This document shows, piece by piece, positions 34,201-39,189 of a DNA stretch of 64,000 nt. The notes below the pieces were generated by a model that saw only the letters and a list, made by a program, of their open reading frames with translations, searched no databases and was not told the DNA's origin. Location of the stretch: NCBI GenBank assembly GCA_047967505.1, contig CM106539.1; one strand, given 5' to 3'. Position numbers and translations under genes: made by a program. Numbering within the stretch: position 1 is the first letter of the stretch; each line of letters begins with the position of its first letter. The DNA comes from Dipteris shenzhenensis (taxonomy: Eukaryota; Polypodiophyta; Polypodiopsida; Gleicheniales).

Positions 34201-35735
34201 CAAAAAAATGCTTTAAAAGGACAATTAAGATAGAATTTTACGCAATATAACTAAGACAAAACATGGATGAAAATTTTACAAGGTGAAATTGGCTTGTCCA
34301 CTAGCTGGAAACATATATCTAGACGAATCCATGAACATGCCTAAACCTCATGCTCTGAAAACACAACAAATAGTGCAGAGGTAACACACCAACTAAGATA
34401 GATAGAACTTGTCACAATATCAGTAAGACAACATGGATGAAAACTTCACGAGGTGAAATTTGCATGTCCACTAGCTGGGAACATGTATCTAGACGAATCC
34501 ATGAACAGATCCAAACTCACCCTCTGAAAACACAACAAATAGTGCAGTTCTCATAACAGTCACAAGGTTGATAACCATGAACTTTATCATGCATTGAGCG
34601 CTCTCAATCATAATGATATAAATCGTAATGAGATCAAGCCAAAGATTTTCCTAGAAATCAATACAGAAAACCAACATATATTTGTGCATCATGTACAAAA
34701 ACTTGGTACAAGGTAAGAGAGCCACGTGTGCTTCACAGTCTGAAACGCTCCAACCTATATGTTAGCTGTGCAAGGATGAGTCACGAATTGAATCAGGCTT
34801 ATGTACACAACCAGGATGGATCTCTAACTGGAAGACTGGGACATCCGAGCAAGTGCATAGAATGATTATAGAGATCATGAGAATGGTTTTCCCAAAGTTA
34901 GACAAAGAAAGTAAACGTTACTACGCTCCAACACATCAGCATGCATCTTTGAGCCAGGCATGTCTGATGCCACTAAAGCCAGAAGAATCGAAAAATGGTG
35001 ATAGGATAGGCATTCAACAATATCTATATTACAGAAAGTCGCAAAGACATGTTTTGACCTTGATAGTGACCCATGAAAAAATTTCAAGGGATTCTCAAAC
35101 CGCCTTCAAGCTTGTGAGCAATTCGGAAACACTGAAGAGTCCCGTATTCATCTGGCCGCATTATTCAGCAACACAGCAGACCCAGATGGCAATAGTCGAA
35201 CAGCTCTTACAACAAATGCTGGCCGACACGTGTGCGTTGGAACCACGTTATGATGGGTAGGTTTCCCATTTTTAAACAGTTCCGTCTCTCTTGGGTGCAA
35301 CGTCCTGATCACAGCTGATCACAGCTGCAATTGCTTTCTCAGCTTAGCACTAACAACACCATACGTTGCTGTCTATCGTTCGTTCCCGCACCCAAACACC
35401 CAAAATGCAGCCCCACTGTAAGCTTATCTACCACGAGTCAGCGGTATCTAAGCTAATTCTAAGCATAATTAAACTGACCAGCGTCACGAGATGCACACCG
35501 CATAGGCAAAAAATTGTACTGGGGATGAGGAGAAAGCAACGTACCCGGTGGAAGACTGAGCAGCACGGGGGGAAGCCATGTAGAAGGGCCGTGTGCTAGC
35601 ATGCGAAAGGCGAGGAGGTTGGGGAAGCGATCTTCGAAAGGTGGTGAGGAAGGGGGAAGAGGGGCGGAAGAGATGGGAAGAGGCAGAGGAATAGCAAGGA
35701 CAGGGCAAAACATTCAGGGAAATCGATCGATCCAT
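2872..35735 (-). CDS. glucose-6-phosphate 1-epimerase, plastid type (aldose-1-epimerase family); split gene, last exon not found
   Basis: Interconverts alpha- and beta-D-glucose-6-phosphate; the N-terminus suggests the plastid. Nine exons in 5' to 3' order: 35735-35545, 21164-21063, 20949-20836, 5658-5607, 4446-4309, 4199-4101, 3495-3398, 3187-3080, 2953-2872. Every junction is GT-AG and phases match throughout, giving 984 nt or 328 codons with no internal stop. Family landmarks in order: EIYIFGACVTSWK (100-113), LLFV-like plus RPDAVFN (124-130), GGLPHCFPQFG (137-147), HGFARN (154-159), MWDHSF, TALHSYFR (226-232; His228 likely catalytic), LNKDPDP, FPGFVDCIY (Asp275), DAVLWNPH, FVCVEN (Glu325 likely catalytic). 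Roles of His, Asp and Glu are from family knowledge. Intron sizes are 14380, 113, 15177, 1160, 109, 605, 210 and 126 bp. About 20 C-terminal codons are missing and probably lie left of the window. No disabling change is visible. Confidence 0.92.
5848..7006 (+). pseudogene. LINE (non-LTR retrotransposon) reverse transcriptase fragment, copy 1, left half
   Basis: Plus-strand frames at 5948-6487, 6497-6748 and 6754-6981 are pieces of one RT. Landmarks are YGSILEREIS, HSTLDHIFTLRAVIEE, CFVDFRKAFDIVP (motif A), GVKQGCPLA (motif B'), a degraded YADD box read as ALSDDIVLLS, and NLGKNKVIIFN. Stops after IIK (6485) and before the YADD region, plus a frame change, make it dead. No endonuclease part is present, so it is 5'-truncated. 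The element is split at 7006 by the tandem LTR array and resumes at 17720. Confidence 0.85.
7007..8102 (-). repeat. LTR-A (array, leftmost)
   Basis: On the plus strand it begins TGTTAGAAAA and ends CTTTCCAACA. In element orientation a TATATAAAGAGG promoter box lies at 7533-7546, placing U3 on the right and R/U5 on the left. Diagnostic states: GATAGAG, GGCCGACCAAAA present, GCGATG, GTACGATG. It lacks the GAGATC hexamer region near 7915 that the other three LTRs have. Confidence 0.92.
8123..8776 (-). pseudogene. post-gag open frame of internal region 1, broken
   Basis: Two pieces (8776-8417 and 8383-8123) correspond to the longer frame seen after gag in internal regions 2 and 3. No domain recognised. 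Confidence 0.5.
8813..9971 (-). pseudogene. gag of internal region 1, frameshifted
   Basis: The frame starts MSTSTASSAP at 9971 and runs 294 codons through the copia UBN2-type gag domain and the zinc knuckle CFYCDTPGHFAKDC. A 3-base loss at the DSDD site only shortens it in frame there. Loss of two bases near 9093 (GACTCGTTTG where copy 2 has GACTCCTGTTTG) then shifts the frame. The C-terminal part continues at 9055-8813. In an intact copy this is a capsid-like protein that packages element RNA. Confidence 0.85.
10196..11290 (-). repeat. LTR-B (array), mosaic
   Basis: The outer dinucleotide is mutated: it begins TATTAG rather than TGTTAG on the plus strand. Its left two thirds share private states with LTR-C (GATAAAG, 4-bp loss in CCTGACCAAAA, GGGGTTCTCAT). 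Its right third shares states with LTR-A (GCGATG, CCCTTCAC, GTACGATG). The switch lies between about 10868 and 11047. Confidence 0.92.
11311..12015 (-). CDS. in-frame open extension after the gag TAG stop, internal region 2; function unknown
   Basis: The reading frame immediately after the gag TAG (12018-12016) stays open in the same frame for about 234 codons. It contains GASLRYRVCF, RDWKELAFFEGRRG, RLLEGDGQRILKPEEYL, GPGYLEIFIGC and EGDDWKIVTAGLLEF. No protease, integrase or RT motif is seen and the family is not recognised. No good ATG begins it, so it would need stop-codon readthrough or a non-AUG start. It may equally be decayed pol or captured sequence that is merely still open. Confidence 0.5.
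   Translation of the reverse strand: MSEGDSTGLHRILAGASLRYRVCFQSEHSGSTTVWYVFDILPLSLYSMVWRDSALHLSLVIRDWKELAFFEGRRGSIGASSNLGRRLLEGDGQRILKPEEYLLENSARVHGPGYLEIFIGCRPCQRKDGLKQTLRVWCLEDSRLFTHYEGDDWKIVTAGLLEFRGGNVTEGGGTRRCYQRWTCVPGWCAEAEPRTWWSRSHWMKCQEKISTPKGSRGLRPGSYWSIFIDVLALG
12016..13185 (-). CDS. intact gag of internal region 2 (copia-type UBN2 gag plus zinc knuckle)
   Basis: A 389-codon uninterrupted frame. Residues 20-45 contain FTIPNFGESG and NYPIWKVKIWSHL, the start of a copia gag. Residues 100-230 hold EAWATLKDLYE, LYNLDMEEGDTVHSHL and PLTFEELCPLLLQEE, diagnostic of the UBN2 family. A Lys-rich linker is followed by CFYCDTPGHFAKDC (CX2CX4HX4C). An acidic tail ends SWSDGC before TAG. The leader between the primer-binding site and the ATG is about 210 nt. 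No pol motifs follow. It is the only intact gag of the three and could supply capsid to non-autonomous relatives. Confidence 0.93.
   Translation of the reverse strand: MSTSTASSAPAFPSSSSSFLSFTIPNFGESGNLDGTNYPIWKVKIWSHLVARKLWKLTTGEESKPEDMVDSKGKVLIAVDKEELEAWEERDAHAQAIIIGTTADSVLPHIQLAETSVEAWATLKDLYETNNTSRIVLLQHQLYNLDMEEGDTVHSHLTKVKVVRDQLAAIGQKTDSCHLALMVLRRLPRSFKSFVTAVTAGQRTKPLTFEELCPLLLQEEAREKLYNEDKDDKAMLVKDSAGKGKGKPNGGKSNKDDSDDEGTSKRKHKKKCFYCDTPGHFAKDCRKKKADLKNKQESNSNSDGKAKANVVIEELFLVTSPSVTEVRYVDPEITVRMSDIESWVDEESDTFVKVKDSMERLVPSRCVAVDTDTRVDSMESLGVSWSDGC
13410..14503 (-). repeat. LTR-C (array)
   Basis: It carries the same TATTAG start, GATAAAG and CCTGACCAAAA states as LTR-B in the left part. 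Its right part matches LTR-D (GCGGTG, CCTTTCAC, GTACCATG). Confidence 0.92.
14444..15226 (-). CDS. in-frame open extension after the gag TAG stop, internal region 3; function unknown
   Basis: Same arrangement as in region 2: open in the gag frame directly after TAG. Here it stays open for about 260 codons and runs across the polypurine tract into LTR-C, ending PPYEESMGG. The stretch DEMPGKDFDTKRFQR to CVGERG is added relative to copy 2, whose frame shifts earlier. No recognised domain. Confidence 0.45.
   Translation of the reverse strand: MSEGDSTGLHRILAGASLRYRVCFQSEHSGSTTVWYVFDILHLSLYSMLWRDSALHLSQVIRDWKELAFFEGRRGSIGASSNLGRRLLEGDGQRILKPEEYLLENSARVHGPGYLEIFIGCRPCQRKDGLKQTLRAWCLEDSRLFTHHEGDDWKIVTAGLLEFRGGNVTEGGGTRRCYQRWTCVPGWCAEAEPDLVEQEPLDEMPGKDFDTKRFQRTTTRELLEHLHRCVGIGLRCVGERGCWKGHLPICKPPYEESMGG
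15227..16398 (-). pseudogene. gag of internal region 3, frameshifted
   Basis: Starts at 16398 with the same N-terminus as the intact copy. A 2-base insertion near 15745 (CCTGTGTAGCAG versus CCTGTAGCAG) shifts the frame after FEELCPLLL. The remainder, with zinc knuckle and acidic tail, is open from 15763 to 15227. Internal region 3 differs from 1 and 2 at many shared sites, so it is the older branch. Confidence 0.85.
16623..17714 (-). repeat. LTR-D (array, rightmost; 5' LTR in element orientation)
   Basis: Intact TGTTAG start next to the primer-binding site (16611-16622 on the plus strand, GCTCTGATACCA). It ends CCAACA before the AGGGG target duplicate. It would drive transcription of the array on the minus strand. 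Confidence 0.92.
17720..19283 (+). pseudogene. LINE copy 1, right half: C-terminal region and 3' tail
   Basis: This continues the LINE interrupted at 7006: removing the array and one AGGGG restores contiguous LINE sequence. Coding remnants on the plus strand include RLCTLEEVETEEHFLCTCP near 18450-18510, the Cys/His C-terminal knuckle of this LINE type. Many stops are present. The 3' UTR ends ATAGGCATGTGAGGCCTCC then a (TC)n run at 19250-19283. Confidence 0.7.
19250..19283. repeat. (TC)n microsatellite, tail 1 of serial LINE ends
   Basis: About 17 uninterrupted CT dinucleotides directly after the GGCCTCCTGAAGATGTAAATACAT motif that recurs before the next two pyrimidine tails. Confidence 0.9.
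19284..20480 (+). mobile_element. two further 5'-truncated LINE 3' ends in series
   Basis: From 19284 the knuckle region appears again (GTTGAGACGGAGGAGCAC encodes VETEEH, then FIFGCPVYYEI), so a second copy starts right after the first tail. It ends at a TTTCTTTCTTTCC pyrimidine tail near 20010-20040 after CATAGACCCATCGG. A third 3' fragment follows and ends with CATAGGCCCACGAGGCC and a pyrimidine tail near 20450-20478. None retains RT. Confidence 0.6.
20836..21164 (-). CDS. epimerase exons 2 and 3: N-terminal part of the epimerase fold
   Basis: Exon 2 (21164-21063) encodes VLEKLQAQVS through VLSASDG, the entry into the beta-sandwich. Exon 3 (20949-20836) encodes QAEIYIFGACVTSWK through GQKPI. 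A 113-bp GT-AG intron separates them, with serine 98 split AG|T. Exon 3 ends AG at a GTATG donor, and the next exon starts with T 15 kb away. This pair sits isolated between the two giant introns. Confidence 0.92.
21531..21552. repeat. (AT)n microsatellite
   Basis: About ten consecutive AT dinucleotides in intron 1. Confidence 0.9.
21680..22106 (+). pseudogene. LINE RT fragment, copy 2, left part
   Basis: Same family as the RT at 5.9-7.0 kb. It contains APILAQMFNNVVRHGFP, YGSLLEREIS, HSTLDHIFTL and CFVDFRKALDIVP (motif A), with internal stops. It is interrupted at 22106 by a solo LTR and resumes at 23158. Confidence 0.85.
22107..23157 (+). mobile_element. solo LTR of the gag-only copia-like family, plus orientation, with duplicated end
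   Basis: Begins TGTTGGAAAGGTCACC, the reverse complement of the array LTR end, and finishes TTTCTAACA. It is flanked by CAAGC on both sides (22102-22106 and 23158-23162), a clean 5-bp target duplication. A TATATAAAGGGG box lies at 22514-22525. The last ~115 bp occur twice in tandem (22928-23045 and 23046-23157). No internal region is present, so LTR-LTR recombination removed it. Confidence 0.9.
23158..23475 (+). pseudogene. LINE RT fragment, copy 2, right part
   Basis: Continues the RT after the solo LTR: MIWGVMSLYES, RLFGLSIDEI, IQILLYAHNIVLLSS (YADD degraded to YAHN), NLGKTKIMIF. It ends where a TGTTAGAAATGTCAC LTR-like start appears. Confidence 0.85.
23476..23723 (+). mobile_element. LTR-like fragment truncated by a LINE insertion
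   Basis: Starts TGTTAGAAATGTCACTGCCC, similar to the gag-only family LTR start, directly after LINE copy 2 (flank TTTTC). It is cut at 23723 by the 6.9-kb LINE. Its other part may resume at 30669 and end TTAACA at 31165, next to a primer-binding site; that join is inference. Confidence 0.45.
23851..25462 (-). pseudogene. LINE ORF2 C-terminal region with zf-RVT knuckle
   Basis: 25462-24479 is a 327-codon open frame, the connection region after RT. In a shifted frame near 24560-24390, SHFLWMVAHKGLP then CQMCFQEESSLKHCLWSYSHA is the zf-RVT zinc-binding signature. A last open piece runs 24207-23851. Frame changes separate the pieces. Confidence 0.75.
25849..27122 (-). pseudogene. LINE ORF2 reverse transcriptase domain, frameshifted
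   Basis: 27122-26394 has PGEDGLSRAFF, LICLIPKG and WRPITLLPTAYKILAK. Then LLDFEKAYDRVDW (motif A, near 26370-26330) lies in a shifted frame. 26241-25849 has SVRQGCRLAPYLF (motif B') and SEYADDTALYV with an intact YADD catalytic box. Confidence 0.88.
27141..28196 (-). pseudogene. LINE ORF2 endonuclease domain (EEP/AP-like), frameshifted
   Basis: Three frames in order: MSIRIISWNVNG with DVVLLQEHK (28196-27972), GILNIYAL with WIVGGDFNN (27920-27669), then RLDHFYVSDWAL and TLSDHAPVIL (27653-27141). WNVNG, QEHK, GGDFN and SDHAPV are the catalytic boxes that nick target DNA. Confidence 0.85.
28193..28726 (-). pseudogene. LINE ORF1 C-terminal segment overlapping ORF2 start
   Basis: A 177-codon frame beginning MSVLAPHDGPSYSF with Trp-rich charged sequence and no recognised domain. 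Its TGA (28195-28193) overlaps the ATG of the endonuclease frame (28196-28194) as ATGA, an arrangement compatible with termination-reinitiation translation of ORF2. Confidence 0.6.
29246..29503 (-). pseudogene. LINE ORF1 zinc knuckle segment
   Basis: MDSGVVTQRIMVTGRPDQ then CLRCHGFGHQARSC, a CX2CX4HX4C knuckle, followed by a Pro/Gln/Lys tail. Continues ORF1 in another frame. Confidence 0.75.
29531..30649 (-). pseudogene. LINE ORF1, Pro/Ser-rich N-terminus and DUF4283-like nucleic-acid-binding domain
   Basis: An open frame of 372 codons. Residues 1-180 are low-complexity Pro/Ser/Arg. Residues 200-372 read TEHQVSLVKQAATDFSQ, GRVIGYTPSRANIRDWL, MGGGIFWLKL and MVPWYRGFSVADFD, the DUF4283 pattern of plant LINE ORF1. 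It would bind element RNA. The frame is lost just before the zinc knuckle at 29.5 kb. Confidence 0.7.
30110..30635. repeat. G-rich (plus strand) low-complexity tract
   Basis: About 0.5 kb almost devoid of C and T runs on the plus strand, with many G runs of 6-10. It encodes the Pro-rich LINE ORF1 N-terminus on the minus strand and is open in several frames on both strands purely by composition. Confidence 0.85.
30669..31165 (+). mobile_element. 3' part of a copia LTR
   Basis: Ends AATCTTAACA directly before a TGGTATCAGAGC primer-binding site, preceded by a CT-rich leader (31028-31060) typical of R/U5. The left border is not defined; it may continue the LTR fragment at 23476-23723, which would give TGTTA...TAACA termini. 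Confidence 0.5.
31166..31180 (+). other. copia primer-binding site
   Basis: TGGTATCAGAGCCGG, complementary to the 3' end of initiator tRNA-Met, immediately after an LTR ending TAACA. No gag or pol was recognised in the following 1.1 kb. Confidence 0.75.
31181..32400. other. non-coding internal sequence after the copia PBS
   Basis: No conserved domain in any frame. Purine-rich, AAGC/GAAGC-rich sequence with many stops. Probably the leader or a deleted internal part of the copia-like element. Confidence 0.35.
32850..33450 (-). pseudogene. older LINE ORF1 (DUF4283-like) relic
   Basis: Minus-strand pieces match the ORF1 of the LINE at 29.5-30.6 kb in order: DKQQVEKAAQS, MGLTPTRQQVCDWLQASL, VEESPIFFGPHLVYLGTMV and (shifted) LVPWFYGG. 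Several frameshifts and stops. It represents a second, diverged copy of the same LINE type. Confidence 0.55.
33491..33792. repeat. 152-bp tandem duplication
   Basis: GAAGTTAGAGGGCGGATGAG starts at 33491 and at 33643. The two units differ at a few bases (CGATC/CAATC, CATTGG/CATCGG, GCTGCTC/GCCGCTC) and in G-run length. It lies upstream of the LINE ORF1 relic in that element's orientation, so probably in its 5' UTR or Pro-rich N-terminus. Confidence 0.88.
34250..34590. repeat. diverged tandem repeat in intron 1
   Basis: Two ~150-bp units share ACATGGATGAAAA, GTCCACTAGCTGG, CTAGACGAATCCATGAAC and CTGAAAACACAACAAATAGT. A third, partial copy is at 21555-21660 on the other side of the LINE block. 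Confidence 0.75.
35545..35735 (-). CDS. epimerase exon 1: start codon and chloroplast transit peptide
   Basis: The ATG at 35735-35733 opens a 63-codon frame rich in Ser, Arg, Pro and Ala with almost no acidic residues (MDRSISLNVL... SPRAAQSST). This is the composition of a plastid transit peptide. The exon ends in phase 2 (GG) at a GTACGT donor, and exon 2 begins with a single A, giving Gly64 and an uninterrupted frame. An in-frame upstream extension has only a TTG, so this ATG is preferred. Assignment rests on phase fit, composition and absence of a better candidate between 21.2 and 36 kb; an intervening small exon is not excluded. A cDNA would settle it. Confidence 0.7.
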
Positions 35736-36039
35736 GGAGAGGAATTGCGGAGGAAACAAAGAACAACTCAGAGAGCACAGACAGTTGACAACAAGCTTTT
35801 CCTAATCACTTGAACAGAATCCATCTGAATATTCTGTCCACCCCTATCCAGATTCCTTGGCTTCTTTGATTTTTTGGCCTCCTTTGAAACATGAAACCTC
35901 CTATTAATTATTAGTTGTTGGATAAAGAAGAGGGCTGAAATGGGCGTCTCAAAAATGAAGGTAAGGTGGTGGTGTTGTAGCTTTTGCTACTTTTGAGCCT
36001 TTCCCTATGCTCTTGTAGTATTTTTAGTCCATGACATCA

Positions 36040-37830
36040 TTCTAGACAAACGCCAGGCTTGCATGAATAAAAAATTGGGCAATAAAAGCAAAGGACCATG
36101 AAAACAAGGTAGAATAAGAGACCTAGAAGAAGAAAATGTGCAAAACCCTTAATTGAGAAATTTGTAGAATCTATCTTCTATGCTTTGACAAAGCCTTATG
36201 CCATGACAAAATCAAGATCTATAAAACACCCCATCATTATTATTGCCTTAAAATCATTACCCTATAGTCTTAAGTACCAAAGCCACAAATAATTTTCAAG
36301 CATTTGAAGTAGGCTTATGAGATCAAAATGGGCCATGGCGACCCCCCCTATGCCATGTGAAGCTAGGTGTAAGTCGTAGCTACCATTGGAATCATTTGTG
36401 GTCTTCAAAAAATTTCCCTATGAGAAGAGATGTACACCTTGCCTCATATTTATATGGTATAAGAGTTTAGAGTGGGCTAATGAGTCATAGGGGTGATTTG
36501 GGCAATTAGAGATTGCCCAATAGAGCAAATTGCTTTCTAGGCAAAATCTGAAAGACTGCACTTACAGCTTGATTTGGAATTGAAAGAGAAGGAAATGTTG
36601 AAGGAAAAACTTAACAAAATGCAAATGATGCAAAAAGAGGAGGAATTGAAAGTGAAGACAGATGAAGGGACAGCAAAGGAGAAGAATTATGATAAACTGG
36701 TAGACCTTTTGAAAGGAGTAATTCAGAAAGGAGAACAGAGTGAGAAGCAGCGACTAGATAAAGCTTGGGATGAAATTTATGAAATATTGGACTTTTGTCG
36801 GGAGCAACCGCTTCTAGGTACAGAGAAATTGAAAAAGGAGAACTCAAAAGGAGATAAAATGGTTTCAGATGTTTCTGAAGGAGTAAGTGTACAGGAAAAA
36901 AAGTATCAGAGTGAGTTTATAGCAGAAGACCTGTTATTACTCAAAATGGATTTGGAAGGTCAGACAAGTGATGCAGTTGACAGAGAGGATGTCTTGAATG
37001 ATATACTAAAAGATTATCCCAGGGAACAATGCATACTTCTTTTGGTGTCTCCCCAATGTATACAATCCCAACCTGTTTAGAATTTGACAAGCATAGTAAC
37101 ATCAAAACATGGAAAAATGTGCAAAACTCTCACTCTAGGAAATTGTACAACAGAAAGCAATTCCACAGTCTCTAATTTAAAGAAAAAGTTCATGGATTGA
37201 TTGACCAACATACCAAATCACTTTCTATTGTACAGTTTGTAAAAACAATACGTAAATTCTTTCTTGTCTCACTCATGTATATAATTCTAACTTGTACCAC
37301 TTTTGGCAAGCATAAGACCACCAAAATAAGGCAAGATAGAAGATCTAGAGAAATCAATTTGGGCAGTTGCAGATTTCCCAACATAGCTAATCACGTTCTT
37401 TTGTACAGTCTATAAAAACAATGGGTGCTTCTTTCTTGTCTCAATCTTGCACGTAATTCTAATATAATCCACTTTGGAAAAGAAGAGGACTCCTAAAACA
37501 AGGTAGAATAGAAGACTTTTGAAGGAGAAAATGTGCAAAACTCTCACTTTAAGAAAGTGTATAATAGAAAGCAATTTGGGCAATTGGAGATTGCCCAATA
37601 GACCAAATCGCTTTTTATTATATCTCAAAGTGCATAGAACACTACATATCTTTGCCTATCTTCCTAATTTGTGCCTTGAGAAGACCATACATGTAAGACA
37701 ATACGAAGCTTGACTTTATAAAAAATACGGATACTTACCAGGTCACAGAAGAGGTTTCGTTGGAAACATGGAAAATAAGGAGATTCTAGAAGGAGGAAAG
37801 GTGCAAAACTCTCACCTTGAGGAAGTTTAT
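36040..37830. repeat. cluster of diverged ~200-bp repeats with GGGCAAT/ATTGCCC hairpins
   Basis: Recurring blocks: GTGCAAAACTCTCAC (37118, 37530, 37800 areas), GGGCAATT..GAGATTGCCC (about 36490, 37576; degraded near 37363), TGTACAGTTTGTAAAAACAAT, TCTTTCTTGTCTCA and AACAAGGTAGAATA. Order is conserved between units. Spacing is about 200-230 bp. Confidence 0.7.
36542..37080 (+). CDS. coiled-coil open frame, exon-like; not recognised
   Basis: Open from an acceptor-like TTACAG at about 36561-36566. The first ATG at 36574 gives 168 codons to TAG at 37080. Sequence is Lys/Glu-rich with heptad-like spacing (ELKEKEMLKEKLNKMQ, EKQRLDKAWDEIYEIL) and an acidic C-terminal part (EDVLNDILKDYPREQC). No family recognised. 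It sits between members of a diverged ~200-bp repeat, so it may be a host-gene exon captured by a transposon, or one exon of an unseen gene. Confidence 0.35.
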
Positions 37831-37949
37831 CTTGTTGTTAAACTTAGTGGTGGGTAGGATGCAAATGTGATGATCTAGATGGAGCTTGTGATGGAAGGTA
37901 AGAGCATGCAAGGAAGAACTCATGGCCAAAATAGCATGGGCCTCACAAA

Positions 37950-38779
37950 TTGGGCTACTTTAACGACTACCTCAAAAAGTGTGTACCTAGACTTAAAGTG
38001 TTGTACCTACCATGTGTGGCAATTAGGATGCTATTATTGGTGATACATGCCACATGGAGGGTTGTGCCTTTGCCACTTGGCATGTCATACTTGCCATTTA
38101 TTATGTCACACCTACAACGTGTCATATTAAATGGCTTGTCCTTCTCAATTTATGAGCTCAAAATGGCGAAGGAAAAATGGGATGAGTTAGAGAAGTTGTA
38201 TGGTGCATGTGGGAAAATTTCTAAAATCAATTTGAAGATTGAATTATTTGGATTGGATTTTACAAGTGGTGAAGATTTGGGCACATTCATCTAAAAAATG
38301 AAAGGTCTTATGGTACAAATCTCATCAATCAATATAAGGTATTATGATACAAAAATGAAAGGTCTTATGGTACAAATCTCATCAATCAATGCAAAAGTTG
38401 ATGAAGAGGATGCCACCACTGTGTTGCTTAATTAGGCTCTTTCAAAACCATACCCAGACTTAGTAACAACACTAAAAAATGTTCCTAATCCATCATTTGA
38501 AATGTAATCTCTTCACTACTTAACAAAGAAAATAGGGAAAAAGAAGTTGTGGGAGCATCTACTTCAACTCGGAGTGTATCTTGGATTACCAAAAAGACTC
38601 TAAAGTGCTCTTTCTGCAAAATGAAAGGACACACTGAGTCAAGATGGTATATCAAGGATCCAAAGAATAGACGATGTGGTAAATGTGGAGAGTTGGGTCA
38701 TTTGTCACGAGAGTGTAATGGTAAAAAGGAAGAAAACAACTTGGTGGTAACATTACCATCAAATGAAAATGTTTTATAA
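37950..38779 (+). pseudogene. second gag-only copia remnant: UBN2 gag plus two zinc knuckles
   Basis: 38100-38294 carries the UBN2 region (NGLSFSIYELKMAKEKWDEL, LKIELFGLDF). A 39-bp duplication (38295-38333, 38352-38390) follows, then stops. 38549-38779 encodes a degenerate knuckle (CSFCKMKGHTESRW, final Cys lost) and an intact one, CGKCGELGHLSREC. Only about 70 bp separate the stop from the polypurine tract, so pol is absent here as well. Confidence 0.78.
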
Positions 38780-38850
38780 ACCATTATACAAATCACCCTT
38801 ATAGAAAGCATGTTCTATGTAAGCCAATGTAACTCTTCCCAAATGTTACA

Positions 38851-39170
38851 TAGAGGGAGAATGTTGTTAATTATTCTTTTTAATATTCACTATGTGATAA
38901 AGTGATGAATGGTGGTCACATGGATCTCTCATTATTAGACACAAAGCGCATGGGTTGCATGGAAAAGTTCACATGGAAAAATTAAGCTTCTAGAAAAACA
39001 TATAGTACACCTATTTTAAAATTCAAGCAAGTTTATTATTTGACCTTTTTTTCCTTCCAAAGATCAAGTACATACATATATTTTAAAGGACTTTTGATAT
39101 GATTTTGTGATTATGACTATGATCTCTATACAAATTTTTAACTTTCATCATTAAAAACGTCAAAGAAGGA
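38851..39170 (+). mobile_element. polypurine tract and start of 3' LTR of the second copia remnant
   Basis: AGAGGGAGAA (38852-38861) then TGTTGTTAATTATTC, the usual PPT/LTR junction of plant copia elements. The LTR end was not found; CACTA coding sequence begins shortly after 39170. Confidence 0.6.
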
Positions 39171-39189
39171 TATTTAGTTGTCCTACAAC

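Larger units (their letters stand above)
21165..35544 (-). other. epimerase intron 1 (14.4 kb), transposon-filled
   Basis: Runs from the GTACGT donor after the transit-peptide exon to the GCTGCAG acceptor before exon 2. It holds LINE copy 2, a solo LTR, a near full-length LINE, a copia LTR/PBS piece and an older LINE ORF1 relic. Stretches at 21165-21680 and 34080-35544 carry no recognised coding element. A dispersed 110-150 bp repeat occurs at about 21555-21660, 34250-34390 and 34430-34590. Confidence 0.7.

Noticed and set aside
34853-35260. 135-codon plus-strand frame
   Set aside because: No domain, antisense inside epimerase intron 1, no repeat or splice context supporting a gene.
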